64,000 nt of DNA from Mucilaginibacter sp. PPCGB 2223 (GTDB lineage Bacteria > Bacteroidota > Bacteroidia > Sphingobacteriales > Sphingobacteriaceae). Below the pieces are notes generated by a model, which made no database searches, was not told where the DNA came from, and saw only the letters and a program-made list of their open reading frames with translations. The stretch covers positions 496,001 to 560,000 of the forward strand of contig NZ_MDJS01000004.1 in NCBI RefSeq assembly GCF_001705515.1, read 5' to 3'. Of this stretch, positions 26,801 to 35,109 are shown piece after piece. Position 1 is the first letter of the stretch. Every line of letters starts with the position of its first letter. A program made the translations under genes and the position numbers.

Positions 26801-26994
26801 ACAGAGATACTGTAAGCACCGTTAAAATCGGTAGTGGTTGCCTTTTGTGTGTTTTTAACTTTAACAGTTACCCCCGGTAGCGGGGAGCCGTCGTCGGCGG
26901 CTACGACCTTCCCTTTAACAGTTACTGTTTGTGCAAACGAAGTTGCTACATAACAAAATACTGCGAAGAAAAGAGTGAGTAGAGCTTTTTTCAT
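23875..26994 (-). CDS. SusC/RagA-family TonB-linked outer-membrane transporter
   Basis: 1039 residues. It has a signal peptide (ends SFAQ), an N-terminal carboxypeptidase-regulatory-like domain (TVKGKVVAADDGSPLPGVTVKV), the TonB-box region (ALNEVVVTGAFGVKQ), a plug domain with LRGYNSIGGSNNPLFVVDGVRV, and a C-terminal 22-stranded barrel ending LGLKVKL. It imports ligand captured by SusD using TonB energy. It is the first gene of the susC-susD-DUF4397 operon and diverges from a DeoR-family regulator gene 269 bp away. Confidence 0.95.
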   Translation of the reverse strand: MKKALLTLFFAVFCYVATSFAQTVTVKGKVVAADDGSPLPGVTVKVKNTQKATTTDFNGAYSISVNTGQILVFSYIGTVTQEKVVGASTIINVQLAQDSHALNEVVVTGAFGVKQSQRDLTSPVQTVKGEDIANTQRENFLNALQGRVAGATVTSTSGAPGASSQIVLRGYNSIGGSNNPLFVVDGVRVSNDAVDQQLLASNGPNRSADFTNRIADINPDDIESVTVLKGADAAAVYGSSASGGAIVITTKKGHAGNGSFTYDNNFGFATAYRFPQVQTVFGVGQNGATSTTVRTAFGPAYAPGTTTYNNLANIMQTGKTVTNNVAFEGGNDQSSYRISAQFRNATGVLPVAYNDKLSLFFSGQSKLSSKLTSSATFNYFNIDNRKLNKGNTGTYIDALTWPTYDDVRNYQNPDGSKRTLIPSTASLADNSIDFDNPIWDAHNNISEDKTNRIKASADLSFDATPWLNFRGIVGIDFASTAGNNYTSQASSAYQNSPVNSFAATTGIGANGIIDNFNDNNLQINSNVFATVKKTFGNFRTTLRVGAEIINNSDDVNGFYGQNFAQPNFNSINNTDPTKQRTSDYLKRVRYASGIANLSVVYKEALTLNATAREEYSSKLSGTTQDHYFYPSVGLGYIFTEIPALKNSNWLSYGKIRASYSEVGKDPYAPYQILSTLSQQTTTGGGFAYNVTGNNPLLKPERDKELDLGVEFQLFKGRLGADISYYSVVATNQIFAPRTSYATGYILAYINGGEVDNHGVEISLTGVPVKTKDFSWDVLLNFTKAHGTVKSLGGLPEYYNSDTWLYSNVRVSVFPGSSTGNIAAYNYARNNAGQILVDPQSGLPISNATFGTVGDRIPNFQVGLGNHFSFKGFDLSFLFDIRKGGDVFNGNELFLTRYGLSTRTLDRLTPVIVPGVIKDGKENTANPTVNTIQITPYYQNTYYTSNIDADFVEHNINWLKLKDITLSYKLPQTILSRQKLFKAASVFVTATDVFMWTNYTGADPDVNGNNASETGPGSSGFDFGTLPTPRVISLGLKVKL

Positions 26995-27263
26995 ACATGA
27001 TTTGTTTAATGTTAGTTATTTATTTGTGTTTGGTAGTTGGTGCGTTTTTGGTGATTATTGTATCAGTTAGTGCAAATCAATTCGAATGCTTAGTGTCCAA
27101 CCCGTCGAAACCTGCAATAAAATGCAATAAATTTAGTTATCTTAACTGATAAAGCTAATTTATGCAAATTAATTTTTATTTCTTGCATATTTTATACAAT
27201 TTTATTTTCGATACATGCAGAAACCCGCAATATTTAACCTAAACAAGTTTTTAATTAACTAAC
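26995..27263. promoter_or_regulatory. Divergent susC/deoR regulatory region with repeats
   Basis: 269 bp between divergent genes, AT-rich. It contains TGCAATAAAA/TGCAATAAAT in tandem (27113-27132), TGCAAATCAATT and TGCAAATTAATT as spaced direct repeats (27071-27082, 27163-27174), and TATCAGTTA...TAACTGATA as distant inverted repeats (27061-27069, 27143-27151). These are candidate operator sites for the DeoR-type protein. No full -33/-7 promoter was found. Confidence 0.45.
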
Positions 27264-28010
27264 ATGCTAAAAAAAGAACGCCATTCGCTTATCATTAAAC
27301 AGGTTAATTTACACAATAAGGTGCTTTCTGCCGACCTTGCCCTGCAGTTAAACGTGTCTGAAGACACCATTCGCCGCGATTTGAACGAGATGGATGAGGC
27401 CGGCGAAATTGTAAAGGTACATGGCGGCGCACTGTCGCGCTCGTACCACTATCCTTTTAAGTACAGCGATGTTTACGCCGCTGATGCCAAAAAGAAGATC
27501 GCACACAAAGCGATCAGCTTAATTAAGGATGGCATGGTTATTTTAACAGGCGGCGGCACCACCATGATCGAGATGGTGGGAATGTTACCCAAAACCTTAA
27601 GCGCTACCATATTTACGATAAGTCCGCTTGTTGCCCTGCAACTGGCCGATCACCCGCTGATCACCGTCATCCTCATAGGCGGGCAGTTTTCAAAAAACTC
27701 GCAGGTTTGCGTTGGCCCGCAGGTTACGGGTTATTTAAACGAGATACGTTTCGATTTTTGCTTTCTAGGTACCAATGGCATTTCGTTGAGCGACGGTGTT
27801 ACCGATTCTGACCTGGATATCGTCCAGGTAAAAAAGTCGATGATCCGTTCGTCGAACAAACTGGCAGTGATGTGTATTGCCGAAAAACTCAACTCTTCAC
27901 AGCGCATACGCGTTTGCGAGCTGAGCCAGATCAGTTGCCTGATAACCGACCTCGACCCGACAGATCAGATCTTACAGGCTTACAGCCGCGAAAATATACA
28001 GTTATACTGA
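27264..28010 (+). CDS. DeoR/GlpR-family transcriptional regulator
   Basis: 248 residues. The N-terminal winged helix contains the DeoR signature (VSEDTIRRDLNEMDEAGEIVKVHGGA, residues about 31-56). The C-terminal sugar-phosphate sensor domain follows: VILTGGGTTMIEM, GGQFSKNSQVCVGP, FLGTNGIS and a lysine-rich KKSMIRSSNKLAV. Such regulators bind a phosphorylated sugar. Placement between susC and the amino-sugar genes (anmK, nagB) makes an amino-sugar phosphate a reasonable effector. Its stop codon is one base from that of convergent anmK. Confidence 0.9.
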   Translation: MLKKERHSLIIKQVNLHNKVLSADLALQLNVSEDTIRRDLNEMDEAGEIVKVHGGALSRSYHYPFKYSDVYAADAKKKIAHKAISLIKDGMVILTGGGTTMIEMVGMLPKTLSATIFTISPLVALQLADHPLITVILIGGQFSKNSQVCVGPQVTGYLNEIRFDFCFLGTNGISLSDGVTDSDLDIVQVKKSMIRSSNKLAVMCIAEKLNSSQRIRVCELSQISCLITDLDPTDQILQAYSRENIQLY

Positions 28011-28011
28011 T

Positions 28012-29205
28012 CTAAACAGGAAAGCTGATCTTCCCCATCAGCGTCGCCGGGTTCGTTCCGATGGCAATGGGTTCGCCGCAAAGCGTTTCATTACCCAACA
28101 ATGCAAAAAGTATGGCCTCTTTAGCATCCGGGTCGATGCCCAGACCGGCAGTACTGCTGATACTTACATCTCGTAAACCTTGTTGCAGTTGCTTCATGAT
28201 GAACGGATTGCGGTAACCACCGCCACTTACAAACAATTTCAAATTTTTACCCGGATAATTGTCCCGTATAACACTCACAATAACTTTTGCCGTTAAAGTG
28301 CTCAGGGTAGCTACTATATCCGCCGGTGTTATATTTTGTGTGCCCGATAATTGCTGCGCCCGCTCCACATAGCCTAAATTAAATAACTCGGGGCCGGTGG
28401 TTTTAGGGAAACTTTCTTTAAAAAAGGAATGTGACAACAGCTCGTTTAATAAAACTTCATTTACTTCGCCCGAAAAAGCGATCTTACTGTTCTCATCAAA
28501 ATCGCGATTAAAGTACTTCTTGCAGGCTGCATCAATTAAGGTATTCCCCGGGCCGATATCAGTGCACATAATTTTAGCCGGATCGCTATCTGCGGGCAGA
28601 TAAGTCAGGTTGGCTATACCGCCCATATTTAACAAAATGCGGTCCTCACCGGCCTTAGTACCCAAAAGCACATCGCCGTATAAAGCCAACGGAGCTCCTT
28701 CGCCACCTGCTGCCAGGTGCTTTTGCCTGAAATCGCTGATGGTCAGAATGCCGGTTTTTACAGCCAGGTGGTCGCCATCACCAATTTGCAGGGTTGCGTT
28801 GGGGTAATCAGCGTTTAAATGCAGGCGCTTAGGCGCGTGATAAATGGTTTGCCCGTGGCTGGCGACATAATCAACATCGAGCGGATCAATGCCCCATTTT
28901 TCCAAACAATCCAGCACCAACTGCCCATGAAAATTACCAATGTACGCGTTTAGTAAGGTAAGCTTTTCGAGATTGACAGTTTGTTTGGAAAACACCTCGC
29001 GAATGGCGTTTTTAAATTCGGTCGAATAAGGTAAAGTTGCAAATTCATGCAAATAAATTTGCGTTTTTAAACCATTTCCTGCAAACCTGCAAAGCGCCAC
29101 GTCCAATCCGTCGAGCGAGGTTCCCGACATCAGGCCAATGCCTAACCTTTCGGTTTTCGAGGCTATTTCAACCAGTTTTGTGAGATTGCTGTTTAAATGC
29201 TGCAT
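28012..29205 (-). CDS. anmK: Anhydro-N-acetylmuramic acid kinase
   Basis: 397 residues of the AnmK family, which opens and phosphorylates 1,6-anhydro-MurNAc to MurNAc-6-phosphate in cell-wall recycling. Visible motifs are GIGLMSGTSLDGLDVAL (ATP loop), ASHGQTIYHAP, LQIGDGDHLA, ILLNMGGIANLTYLP, DIGPGNTLIDA and FVSGGGYRNPF. Four bases before the ATG is a perfect -7 box. murQ (MurNAc-6-P etherase), the next step, is not in the window. It diverges from nagB by about 100 bp. Confidence 0.95.
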   Translation of the reverse strand: MQHLNSNLTKLVEIASKTERLGIGLMSGTSLDGLDVALCRFAGNGLKTQIYLHEFATLPYSTEFKNAIREVFSKQTVNLEKLTLLNAYIGNFHGQLVLDCLEKWGIDPLDVDYVASHGQTIYHAPKRLHLNADYPNATLQIGDGDHLAVKTGILTISDFRQKHLAAGGEGAPLALYGDVLLGTKAGEDRILLNMGGIANLTYLPADSDPAKIMCTDIGPGNTLIDAACKKYFNRDFDENSKIAFSGEVNEVLLNELLSHSFFKESFPKTTGPELFNLGYVERAQQLSGTQNITPADIVATLSTLTAKVIVSVIRDNYPGKNLKLFVSGGGYRNPFIMKQLQQGLRDVSISSTAGLGIDPDAKEAILFALLGNETLCGEPIAIGTNPATLMGKISFPV

Positions 29206-29209
29206 TAAT

Positions 29210-29217
29210 CAAAGATA
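29210..29217 (-). promoter_or_regulatory. anmK promoter -7 box abutting the start codon
   Basis: TATCTTTG on the minus strand lies only four bases before the anmK ATG, so any transcript from it would have virtually no leader. Confidence 0.55.
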
Positions 29218-29273
29218 AAGATATCGCCACGCATAAAATTATTTTTTTTATGCATCTATGTGCAGGGTTCTGA

Positions 29274-29281
29274 TATATTTG
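29274..29281 (+). promoter_or_regulatory. nagB promoter -7 box
   Basis: TATATTTG matches TAnnTTTG exactly, 26 bp before the nagB ATG. The -33 position is AT-rich without a clear TTTG. Confidence 0.5.
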
Positions 29282-29307
29282 CTTAGAATTTACCTTTTCT
29301 TTATCAT

Positions 29308-31227
29308 ATGGCCAGATTAAATTTATTAGAAGAAACCCGGTACGAAAAGCTGCCGGTGACTGTCTATCCCGACCAGTTAACCGCATCGGTAAAAGTTGCA
29401 CAACGTATTGCAGCCCTCATCCGGTCAAAAAAAGAAAAGGGCGAAAAGGCCGTTCTGGGCCTGGCGACCGGAGTTACCCCTTTGCAGGTTTATGCCGAAT
29501 TGGTGCGTATGCATAAAGAGGAAGGACTAAGCTTCAGCAATGTAATTACCTTTAACCTGGACGAGTATTATCCCATGAAGCCCAAGGCTGCCCAAAGCTA
29601 CGTGAGCTTCATGAACGAGAATTTGTTCAACCATGTGGATATCAATAAAAACAACATCCACATCCCTGATGGAAATTTAAAGAAAGAGTTTATACAGTCG
29701 TTTTGTTACGATTACGAACAAAAGATCAACAGCCTTGGCGGCCTCGACCTGCAGATATTGGGCATCGGCCGTACAGGCCACATCGGTTTTAACGAGCCTG
29801 GCTCGGCGCCCAACAGCGGCACCCGCCTGGTTACGCTCGACGACCTGACCCGCAGCGACGCCTCGCGCGATTTTGGCGGCAAGGCCAACGTACCTACCAA
29901 GGCCATCACCATGGGTATCGGTACGATATTTAAGGCCCGCGAGATCATCCTGATGGCCTGGAGCCAGAAAAAGGCCCCGATCATTAAAAAAGCCGTCGAA
30001 GGCGAAATATCGGGCGATGTACCGGCAACCTTCCTGCAGTTATCAGATAATGTGGAATTTGTGCTCGATGCAGGCGCAGCATCGTCGTTAACCCGCTTCG
30101 ATACGCCATGGCTTGTTAAAGATTGTGCCTGGGATAACACTTTAAAGAAAAAAGCGGTGATCTGGCTGGCCCGTACTGTAAACAAGCCGGTTTTAAAGTT
30201 AACCGAAGACGATTACAACAACCATGGCATGGCCCAACTTGCCGTTGAGCTGGGTCCGGTTTACAACATCAACATCGATATTTTTAACCAGATACAACAT
30301 ACCATTACCGGCTGGCCCGGAGGCAAACCCAATGCCGACGACAGCGACCGCCCCGAACGCGCTTACCCGGCACAAAAACGGTCGGTTATTTTTTCGCCTC
30401 ACCCCGATGACGATGTGATATCGATGGGCGGCACATTTATCCGCCTGGTCGACCAGGGGCATGATGTGCATGTGGCTTACCAAACATCGGGCAATACTGC
30501 CGTTTGGGATGATGACGTGTTGCGTTATATGGAGTTTGCCATCGATTTTAACCATAGCATCGGCGAAAGCAACGCCAGGCTGAAAGCCATATATGAGGAT
30601 ATGCGCAAGTTTATTGCATCCAAACAGCCAAACCAGGTTGATACGCCCGAAGTGCGCGATGTGAAAGGTTTCATCCGCAAAAGCGAAGCCATATCGGGCG
30701 CCCGTTATGCCGGATTAGAGGATAATCATATCCACTTTATGGCGCTCCCTTTTTACGAGAGCGGTAAAACGCAGAAGAACACCGTTGGCGAAGCCGATAT
30801 CAAGTTAACCATGGATCTTCTGAAAAAAATAAAACCGCACCAGGTATTTGCCGCCGGCGATTTTGCCGACCCGCACGGTACGCACCTGGTTTGTTTTAAC
30901 ATCATACTGGCAGCGCTTAAACGTTTGAAAGAAACCGAAGACTGGGTTAAAGATTGCTGGCTATGGCTTTACCGCGGTGCCTGGTTTGAGTTTGATGTGC
31001 ACGAGATCGAGATGGCTGTACCCTTATCGCCGCAGGAGGTGGAACGTAAACGTAACGCTATCTTCAAACATCAGTCGCAAAAAGACAGGCCGGTTTTCCC
31101 GGGAGAAGACGCGCGCGAATTCTGGGTACGCGCCGAAGACCGCAACCGCGATACTGCCTGCCAGTACGATAAGCTTGGCCTGGCCGAATATGAGGCAATG
31201 GAAGCTTTTGTACGGTACAAATACTAA
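29308..31227 (+). CDS. nagB: Glucosamine-6-phosphate deaminase fused to a PIG-L/LmbE deacetylase-like domain
   Basis: 639 residues. Residues about 1-275 are a NagB domain that converts glucosamine-6-P to fructose-6-P and ammonia: GLATGVTPLQVY, FNLDEYYP, GIGRTGHIGFNEPGS, TMGIGTIF. Residues about 350-600 are a PIG-L/LmbE domain with the zinc motif SPHPDDDVISMGG and a later DPHGTHL. The family deacetylates N-acetylglucosaminyl groups, so the fusion could join deacetylation and deamination, although each activity is inferred. Both catalytic motifs appear intact. The ATG has a consensus -7 box upstream. The layout is seen in other Bacteroidota. Confidence 0.92.
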   Translation: MARLNLLEETRYEKLPVTVYPDQLTASVKVAQRIAALIRSKKEKGEKAVLGLATGVTPLQVYAELVRMHKEEGLSFSNVITFNLDEYYPMKPKAAQSYVSFMNENLFNHVDINKNNIHIPDGNLKKEFIQSFCYDYEQKINSLGGLDLQILGIGRTGHIGFNEPGSAPNSGTRLVTLDDLTRSDASRDFGGKANVPTKAITMGIGTIFKAREIILMAWSQKKAPIIKKAVEGEISGDVPATFLQLSDNVEFVLDAGAASSLTRFDTPWLVKDCAWDNTLKKKAVIWLARTVNKPVLKLTEDDYNNHGMAQLAVELGPVYNINIDIFNQIQHTITGWPGGKPNADDSDRPERAYPAQKRSVIFSPHPDDDVISMGGTFIRLVDQGHDVHVAYQTSGNTAVWDDDVLRYMEFAIDFNHSIGESNARLKAIYEDMRKFIASKQPNQVDTPEVRDVKGFIRKSEAISGARYAGLEDNHIHFMALPFYESGKTQKNTVGEADIKLTMDLLKKIKPHQVFAAGDFADPHGTHLVCFNIILAALKRLKETEDWVKDCWLWLYRGAWFEFDVHEIEMAVPLSPQEVERKRNAIFKHQSQKDRPVFPGEDAREFWVRAEDRNRDTACQYDKLGLAEYEAMEAFVRYKY

Positions 31228-31323
31228 TCGGTGAGTGGGGATTGGTGAACAGGAGGCCGTTGGACCGGTTTGTAATTTATTTTATATCTTGGATATTATT
31301 TAACCAAATAAACCCCTTTTAGC

Positions 31324-32469
31324 ATGAAACAAGCCCTGGGCCCTAACCGCCTGCTATCACTCGATGTTTTCAGAGGCATAACGGTTGCCGCAATGGTACT
31401 GGTAAACAATCCTGGCGACTGGGGTCATATCTATGCCCCGCTTGAACATGCCGCCTGGAACGGGTGCACCCCAACCGACCTGATATTTCCCTTCTTTTTG
31501 TTTATCGTCGGCGTTTCTATCGTGTTTGCCATGGAAACAAAAAAGGCCGATCCGGCCAATCACAAAAAGCTGATGCTGAATGTGTTGAGGCGGGCGGGCA
31601 TCATTATGCTCCTGGGGTGGCTGCTATCGGCATATCCATTCTATAATTTCAACGAACATCACTTCATCAACCTGCATACGCTGCGCATACCAGGTGTATT
31701 GGTCCGTATCGGTATCGTATTTGGCATCTGTGGCACGCTTTACCTCAATACTACCCGCAAAACCCAACTATGGCTGTTCTGGATATTCCTCATTGGCTAC
31801 TATCTGATCATGACCCTGGTACCTGTTCCTGGTTTTGGCCCGGCAAACCTCCAGCCCGAAACCAACCTTGGCGCCTGGATAGACCGCACTTTGATAGGCG
31901 AAGCTCATTTATGGAAAGAATCAAAAGTTTGGGACCCCGAAGGTTTACTGGGCACCATACCTGCGTGCGGCACAACCTTGTTCGGCATCATGATCGGCAC
32001 CTGGCTCAAGCGTAAGGATAAAGACGAAGCCACCAAAATAGCCTGGATGTTCAGCACCGGTTTGGGTGCGGTGATGCTGGGTTTATTGTGGGATTTGTTT
32101 TTCCCGATCAATAAGGCACTTTGGTCGAGTTCGTATGTTTTATATGCGGGCGGCCTCTCCACCTTAGGTTTGGCTTTTTGCTACTGGATAATTGATGTTC
32201 AGGGTTATAACCGTTTCGTCAAACCTGCGGTTGTTTACGGTGTCAATGCTATTTTTGTATTCTCGTTTTCGGCAATACTGGTGCGCACACTGGGCTTTAT
32301 CCACGTCACCGAAAAAAAGATAACACTAAGCCAGTATATTTTTCAAACGGTGTTTAAGCCCCATTTTTCGCCGGTAAACGCATCGCTGGCCTGGGCCATT
32401 TGCTTTAACCTGTTCTTCATGCTCATCCTGTGGATCATGTATAACCGTAAGATCTTTATCAAAGTATAA
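31324..32469 (+). CDS. NagX-like / heparan-alpha-glucosaminide N-acetyltransferase-family membrane protein
   Basis: 381 residues with about ten membrane helices. The opening RLLSLDVFRGITVAAMVLVNNPGDW and the loop WNGCTPTDLIFPFFLFIVGVSIVFAM are the recognised start of the HGSNAT/DUF5009 family, which includes NagX. In animals HGSNAT moves acetyl groups across a membrane to glucosamine; the bacterial role is less certain and may concern handling or uptake of N-acetylglucosamine. It sits 96 bp after nagB on the same strand, supporting an amino-sugar role. Its stop codon is one base from that of the next, convergent gene. Confidence 0.83.
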   Translation: MKQALGPNRLLSLDVFRGITVAAMVLVNNPGDWGHIYAPLEHAAWNGCTPTDLIFPFFLFIVGVSIVFAMETKKADPANHKKLMLNVLRRAGIIMLLGWLLSAYPFYNFNEHHFINLHTLRIPGVLVRIGIVFGICGTLYLNTTRKTQLWLFWIFLIGYYLIMTLVPVPGFGPANLQPETNLGAWIDRTLIGEAHLWKESKVWDPEGLLGTIPACGTTLFGIMIGTWLKRKDKDEATKIAWMFSTGLGAVMLGLLWDLFFPINKALWSSSYVLYAGGLSTLGLAFCYWIIDVQGYNRFVKPAVVYGVNAIFVFSFSAILVRTLGFIHVTEKKITLSQYIFQTVFKPHFSPVNASLAWAICFNLFFMLILWIMYNRKIFIKV

Positions 32470-32470
32470 A

Positions 32471-34168
32471 TTACCTGATAACAGTAATGTAGCCGGATGT
32501 ATTAATAGAGGTACGGAAGTATGTATTAACCGCTGTAAGTACCCAATAATACGTCCCGCCCGGAACAGGCTTACCATCAAACTTACCATCCCATAATTTA
32601 TTGATATCGTAGCTGGTAAATAAAAGCTCGCCTAACCTGTTGTATATCTTAAGGTTTTTAAACGTCCCGTAACCGCTTATGGTTATGCCGAAATAATCGT
32701 TAACCCCATCGTTATTCGGCGTAAAGGTATTAGGCGCCGTGATAGTTGGCGGCGGTGGCGGGTTAACCGTGACGGCAATAGCCTTGATGGTATAACACCC
32801 GAATTTGTTTGTCGCCTTAATATAATAAATGCCGCTGTAGTGCAGATTGTTAAAGTTGGTAAGCGGCACTGTAGCCAGCGGATCGCTGTAGTAAGTGTAT
32901 GTTAAACTGGTATCGGCTGTGAACGTTGCCGACAGATCGATGCCCTCGGGATAAGTAACCGGGGCAGGCCTTACCGGGTTAAATATCGGGGTACTAATAA
33001 TGATCTTAACAGGCAAAATATTGGAGCAGCCAAATGGGTTGCTTGCTTTAACATAATATACACCGGGGCCAAGCGACGTAGGGTTCGGCAGGAAGTTTAC
33101 CCCATCCGGATCGGAATAGTACGCATAGGTTAAATTAGGGCTGCTGCCTCTTACATATGATGGCTTTGTAATATCGACCGTCCCCTGCCCAGGGCATATC
33201 GCTATCGAATCGGGCAGGTTAAAATCAAATTCGGCATTAATGGCGTTGATGGTGGTATGCAAAGTATCCCTACAGCCTAAACCCGCAAAAGGCACGATGA
33301 TCAGGTTATATTTGGTTTGATCAGCTGGCGGCGGGGTGATGGTTAAGCTGTATTGTGTACCTAATAATTTGGTATAGTCTTCGTTATACCAATAATATTG
33401 ATCGAAACCGGCCGGCGAATAAAGCTTCAGCGATTTTTCGTTCGTGCAAAAAGCATTCCCGGTAATTGCCGAGCTGCATCCCTCGTTAACATCAAGATAA
33501 GCATAACCGAAATGCCCTCCCGGCGTACAGCAGCGGGCAGTAAATTCGAGCCGCATAACACGCCCGCCATATCCGCGCAGGTTAATACTCGCCGGGGTCC
33601 AGTCTTTATAATAAACAATGCCTTTGCTGTTATTAAACAGCGACTGTTTAAAGCCCGGCAAACTCGAGCCGGCATTATATGAAAACGATGCACATGGGAT
33701 GTATTGACCCGTAGCTACGTCATATATCTGTGCCGAAAACAAGGGTTTTTGTTCGGTGGTATGATTCGTGCCTCCGGGCGCCGGATCCTGCAATACACAG
33801 GCGTAGTTATAAAAGATGGTATAGTCTGACGCGTTTGCCGGAACAGTGAAGGTATACGAAATACGCTCGGCTATTGATGGAACATCAGAATTACCCAACT
33901 GGATAGAATAATTACTGCCGTTTGGACATATACGCGAGAACCCGCCATAAGCGTCAACGCCGGGGGTACCGTTTTTATAATACATAGTGTGCCTTCCCGG
34001 AACAGGGCCGGTTGCCGTTAAGTGCAAAACACCGCTTTGATCTACGGTACCAGCAGAGCAATCCCAATTAGTAAAATTACCATCTTCGAACCCTATATTG
34101 GGCGGACAGTTTTGTGCAGTAGCCCTCAGGGTGAAAAGCGCGATGAATAAGAGTACATATTTATTCAT
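32471..34168 (-). CDS. T9SS-secreted protein with CHU_C (type B) sorting domain
   Basis: 565 residues with a signal peptide (ends RATAQ), an N-terminal beta-rich domain with cysteines (NCPPNIGFEDGNFTNWDC), then Ig-like repeats (YTYYSDPLATVPLTNF, YAYYSDPDGVNFLP). The last about 85 residues form the gliding-motility-associated C-terminal domain: PNTFTPNNDGVNDYF, LKIYNRLGELLF, WDGKFDGKPVPGGTYYWVL. This domain routes cargo through the type IX secretion system to the cell surface. PorX, a T9SS regulator, is encoded at 54427-55980. The ligand or role is unknown. Confidence 0.88.
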   Translation of the reverse strand: MNKYVLLFIALFTLRATAQNCPPNIGFEDGNFTNWDCSAGTVDQSGVLHLTATGPVPGRHTMYYKNGTPGVDAYGGFSRICPNGSNYSIQLGNSDVPSIAERISYTFTVPANASDYTIFYNYACVLQDPAPGGTNHTTEQKPLFSAQIYDVATGQYIPCASFSYNAGSSLPGFKQSLFNNSKGIVYYKDWTPASINLRGYGGRVMRLEFTARCCTPGGHFGYAYLDVNEGCSSAITGNAFCTNEKSLKLYSPAGFDQYYWYNEDYTKLLGTQYSLTITPPPADQTKYNLIIVPFAGLGCRDTLHTTINAINAEFDFNLPDSIAICPGQGTVDITKPSYVRGSSPNLTYAYYSDPDGVNFLPNPTSLGPGVYYVKASNPFGCSNILPVKIIISTPIFNPVRPAPVTYPEGIDLSATFTADTSLTYTYYSDPLATVPLTNFNNLHYSGIYYIKATNKFGCYTIKAIAVTVNPPPPPTITAPNTFTPNNDGVNDYFGITISGYGTFKNLKIYNRLGELLFTSYDINKLWDGKFDGKPVPGGTYYWVLTAVNTYFRTSINTSGYITVIR

Positions 34169-34266
34169 TCAGCAAAGATTTAAATTAGTATCCTGGTGGG
34201 CTCAACAGCAGTTTACGTATAACGTATAATATTACGCAAATTGTATCAACATAAACAAATAAAAAA

Positions 34267-34290
34267 AGTCCTGGTTTTTAGCCAGGACTT
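34267..34290 (-). terminator. Terminator of the PepSY-like gene
   Basis: AAGTCCTGG and CCAGGACTT form a nine-pair stem around a six-base loop; the minus strand continues into a T run. It lies 30 bp beyond the stop codon of the gene to its right. Confidence 0.88.
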
Positions 34291-34319
34291 ATAATTCTTA
34301 TTGAGTAATTTACCGGTTC

Positions 34320-34769
34320 TTATTGCTGATCGATAATCGTTCTGATCACACGGCCATCCGGGGCCATAATTACCTTTTCGCTACCGGTTTCATCGGCCAG
34401 GCTCAGCTTATACGATACCTTGCCTTTTTCTTCAACCTGGCTGGCTTCGGTTATTTTCAGTTCGGGAAAGTTCTTTTTCAAACCGTCGAACACGTCGGCA
34501 GGCAGACTCGATACCGGCAGGCCAAACTGCTGCGATATCATTTTGCCATTCTGATCGTAAACCAATTGGTGTGCAAATTGCTCAACGTTAAAAGTAGCTT
34601 TGTAATGTTTGCCGTCTTTCTCCCAATCTACCCTGGTCATGTTTGGATATTTGGCCGAAAAATCCTGAGTGATGTCGGCCGGCAGATCGCCGGTGCCTAT
34701 ATATTGCGCTTTAGCGTAAAATCCAAAACTTAAGGTAAAGATGGAAATTAGTATTAATACCTTTTTCAT
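34320..34769 (-). CDS. Secreted PepSY-like (beta-lactamase-inhibitor-like) protein
   Basis: 149 residues with a signal peptide (ends FYAKAQ) and two PepSY-type units: DITQDFSAKYPNMTRVDWEKDGKHYKATFNV and DVFDGLKKNFPELKITEASQVEEKGKVSYKLSL. Each shows the helix followed by a beta hairpin with the W/VEKDG or VEEKG turn. Members are small periplasmic binding or inhibitory modules; no activity has been assigned. It has its own consensus promoter and terminator, so it is a single-gene unit. Confidence 0.82.
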   Translation of the reverse strand: MKKVLILISIFTLSFGFYAKAQYIGTGDLPADITQDFSAKYPNMTRVDWEKDGKHYKATFNVEQFAHQLVYDQNGKMISQQFGLPVSSLPADVFDGLKKNFPELKITEASQVEEKGKVSYKLSLADETGSEKVIMAPDGRVIRTIIDQQ

Positions 34770-35055
34770 AATGATAATGATTTAATTGTTTTAATAAATT
34801 AATTTCAATAGCAAAGATAATACATTGTATAATTATCAACAAATTAATTTAATTTTTGAAATTATGTTAAACAATCGTATATTTTTTTATGATCGTTTAA
34901 TTAACGTCCTGATTCGCTTTGTTTTTTTAACGATCTCTCAATAATTGGAATGGTTTTTTTGATAATAGTTTAAAGAAACAGGATAATATTTGCGAATAAT
35001 TCTGTATTATTTGGGTTACATTATCAAAAATTTATCATAAACTTTTCTTCCGGTC
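34770..35055. other. AT-rich intergenic region without a gene
   Basis: Apart from the promoter of the PepSY-like gene (34812-34843), I see only AT-rich DNA, including AT-rich palindromic stretches near 34840-34900, up to the rpoD terminator. No coding frame has the local codon style. Confidence 0.5.
34812..34843 (-). promoter_or_regulatory. Promoter of the PepSY-like gene
   Basis: On the minus strand TTTG (34843-34840) and TATCTTTG (34819-34812) are separated by 20 bp, matching the Bacteroidota -33/-7 pattern. The ATG follows 42 bp later. Confidence 0.72.
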
Positions 35056-35090
35056 ACAAAAAAAGCCCCCGGCAACCGGGAGCTTTCCAT
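35056..35090 (-). terminator. rpoD terminator
   Basis: On the minus strand AAGCTCCCGG and CCGGGGGCTT form a GC-rich stem followed by seven T. It lies 20-50 bp after the rpoD stop codon. Confidence 0.88.
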
Positions 35091-35109
35091 TTTTTCTCTG
35101 GCACTCTAA

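Noticed and set aside
32471..34168. Whole type IX secretion locus
   Set aside because: Only a cargo gene and porX are present; no por or gld machinery genes are found.
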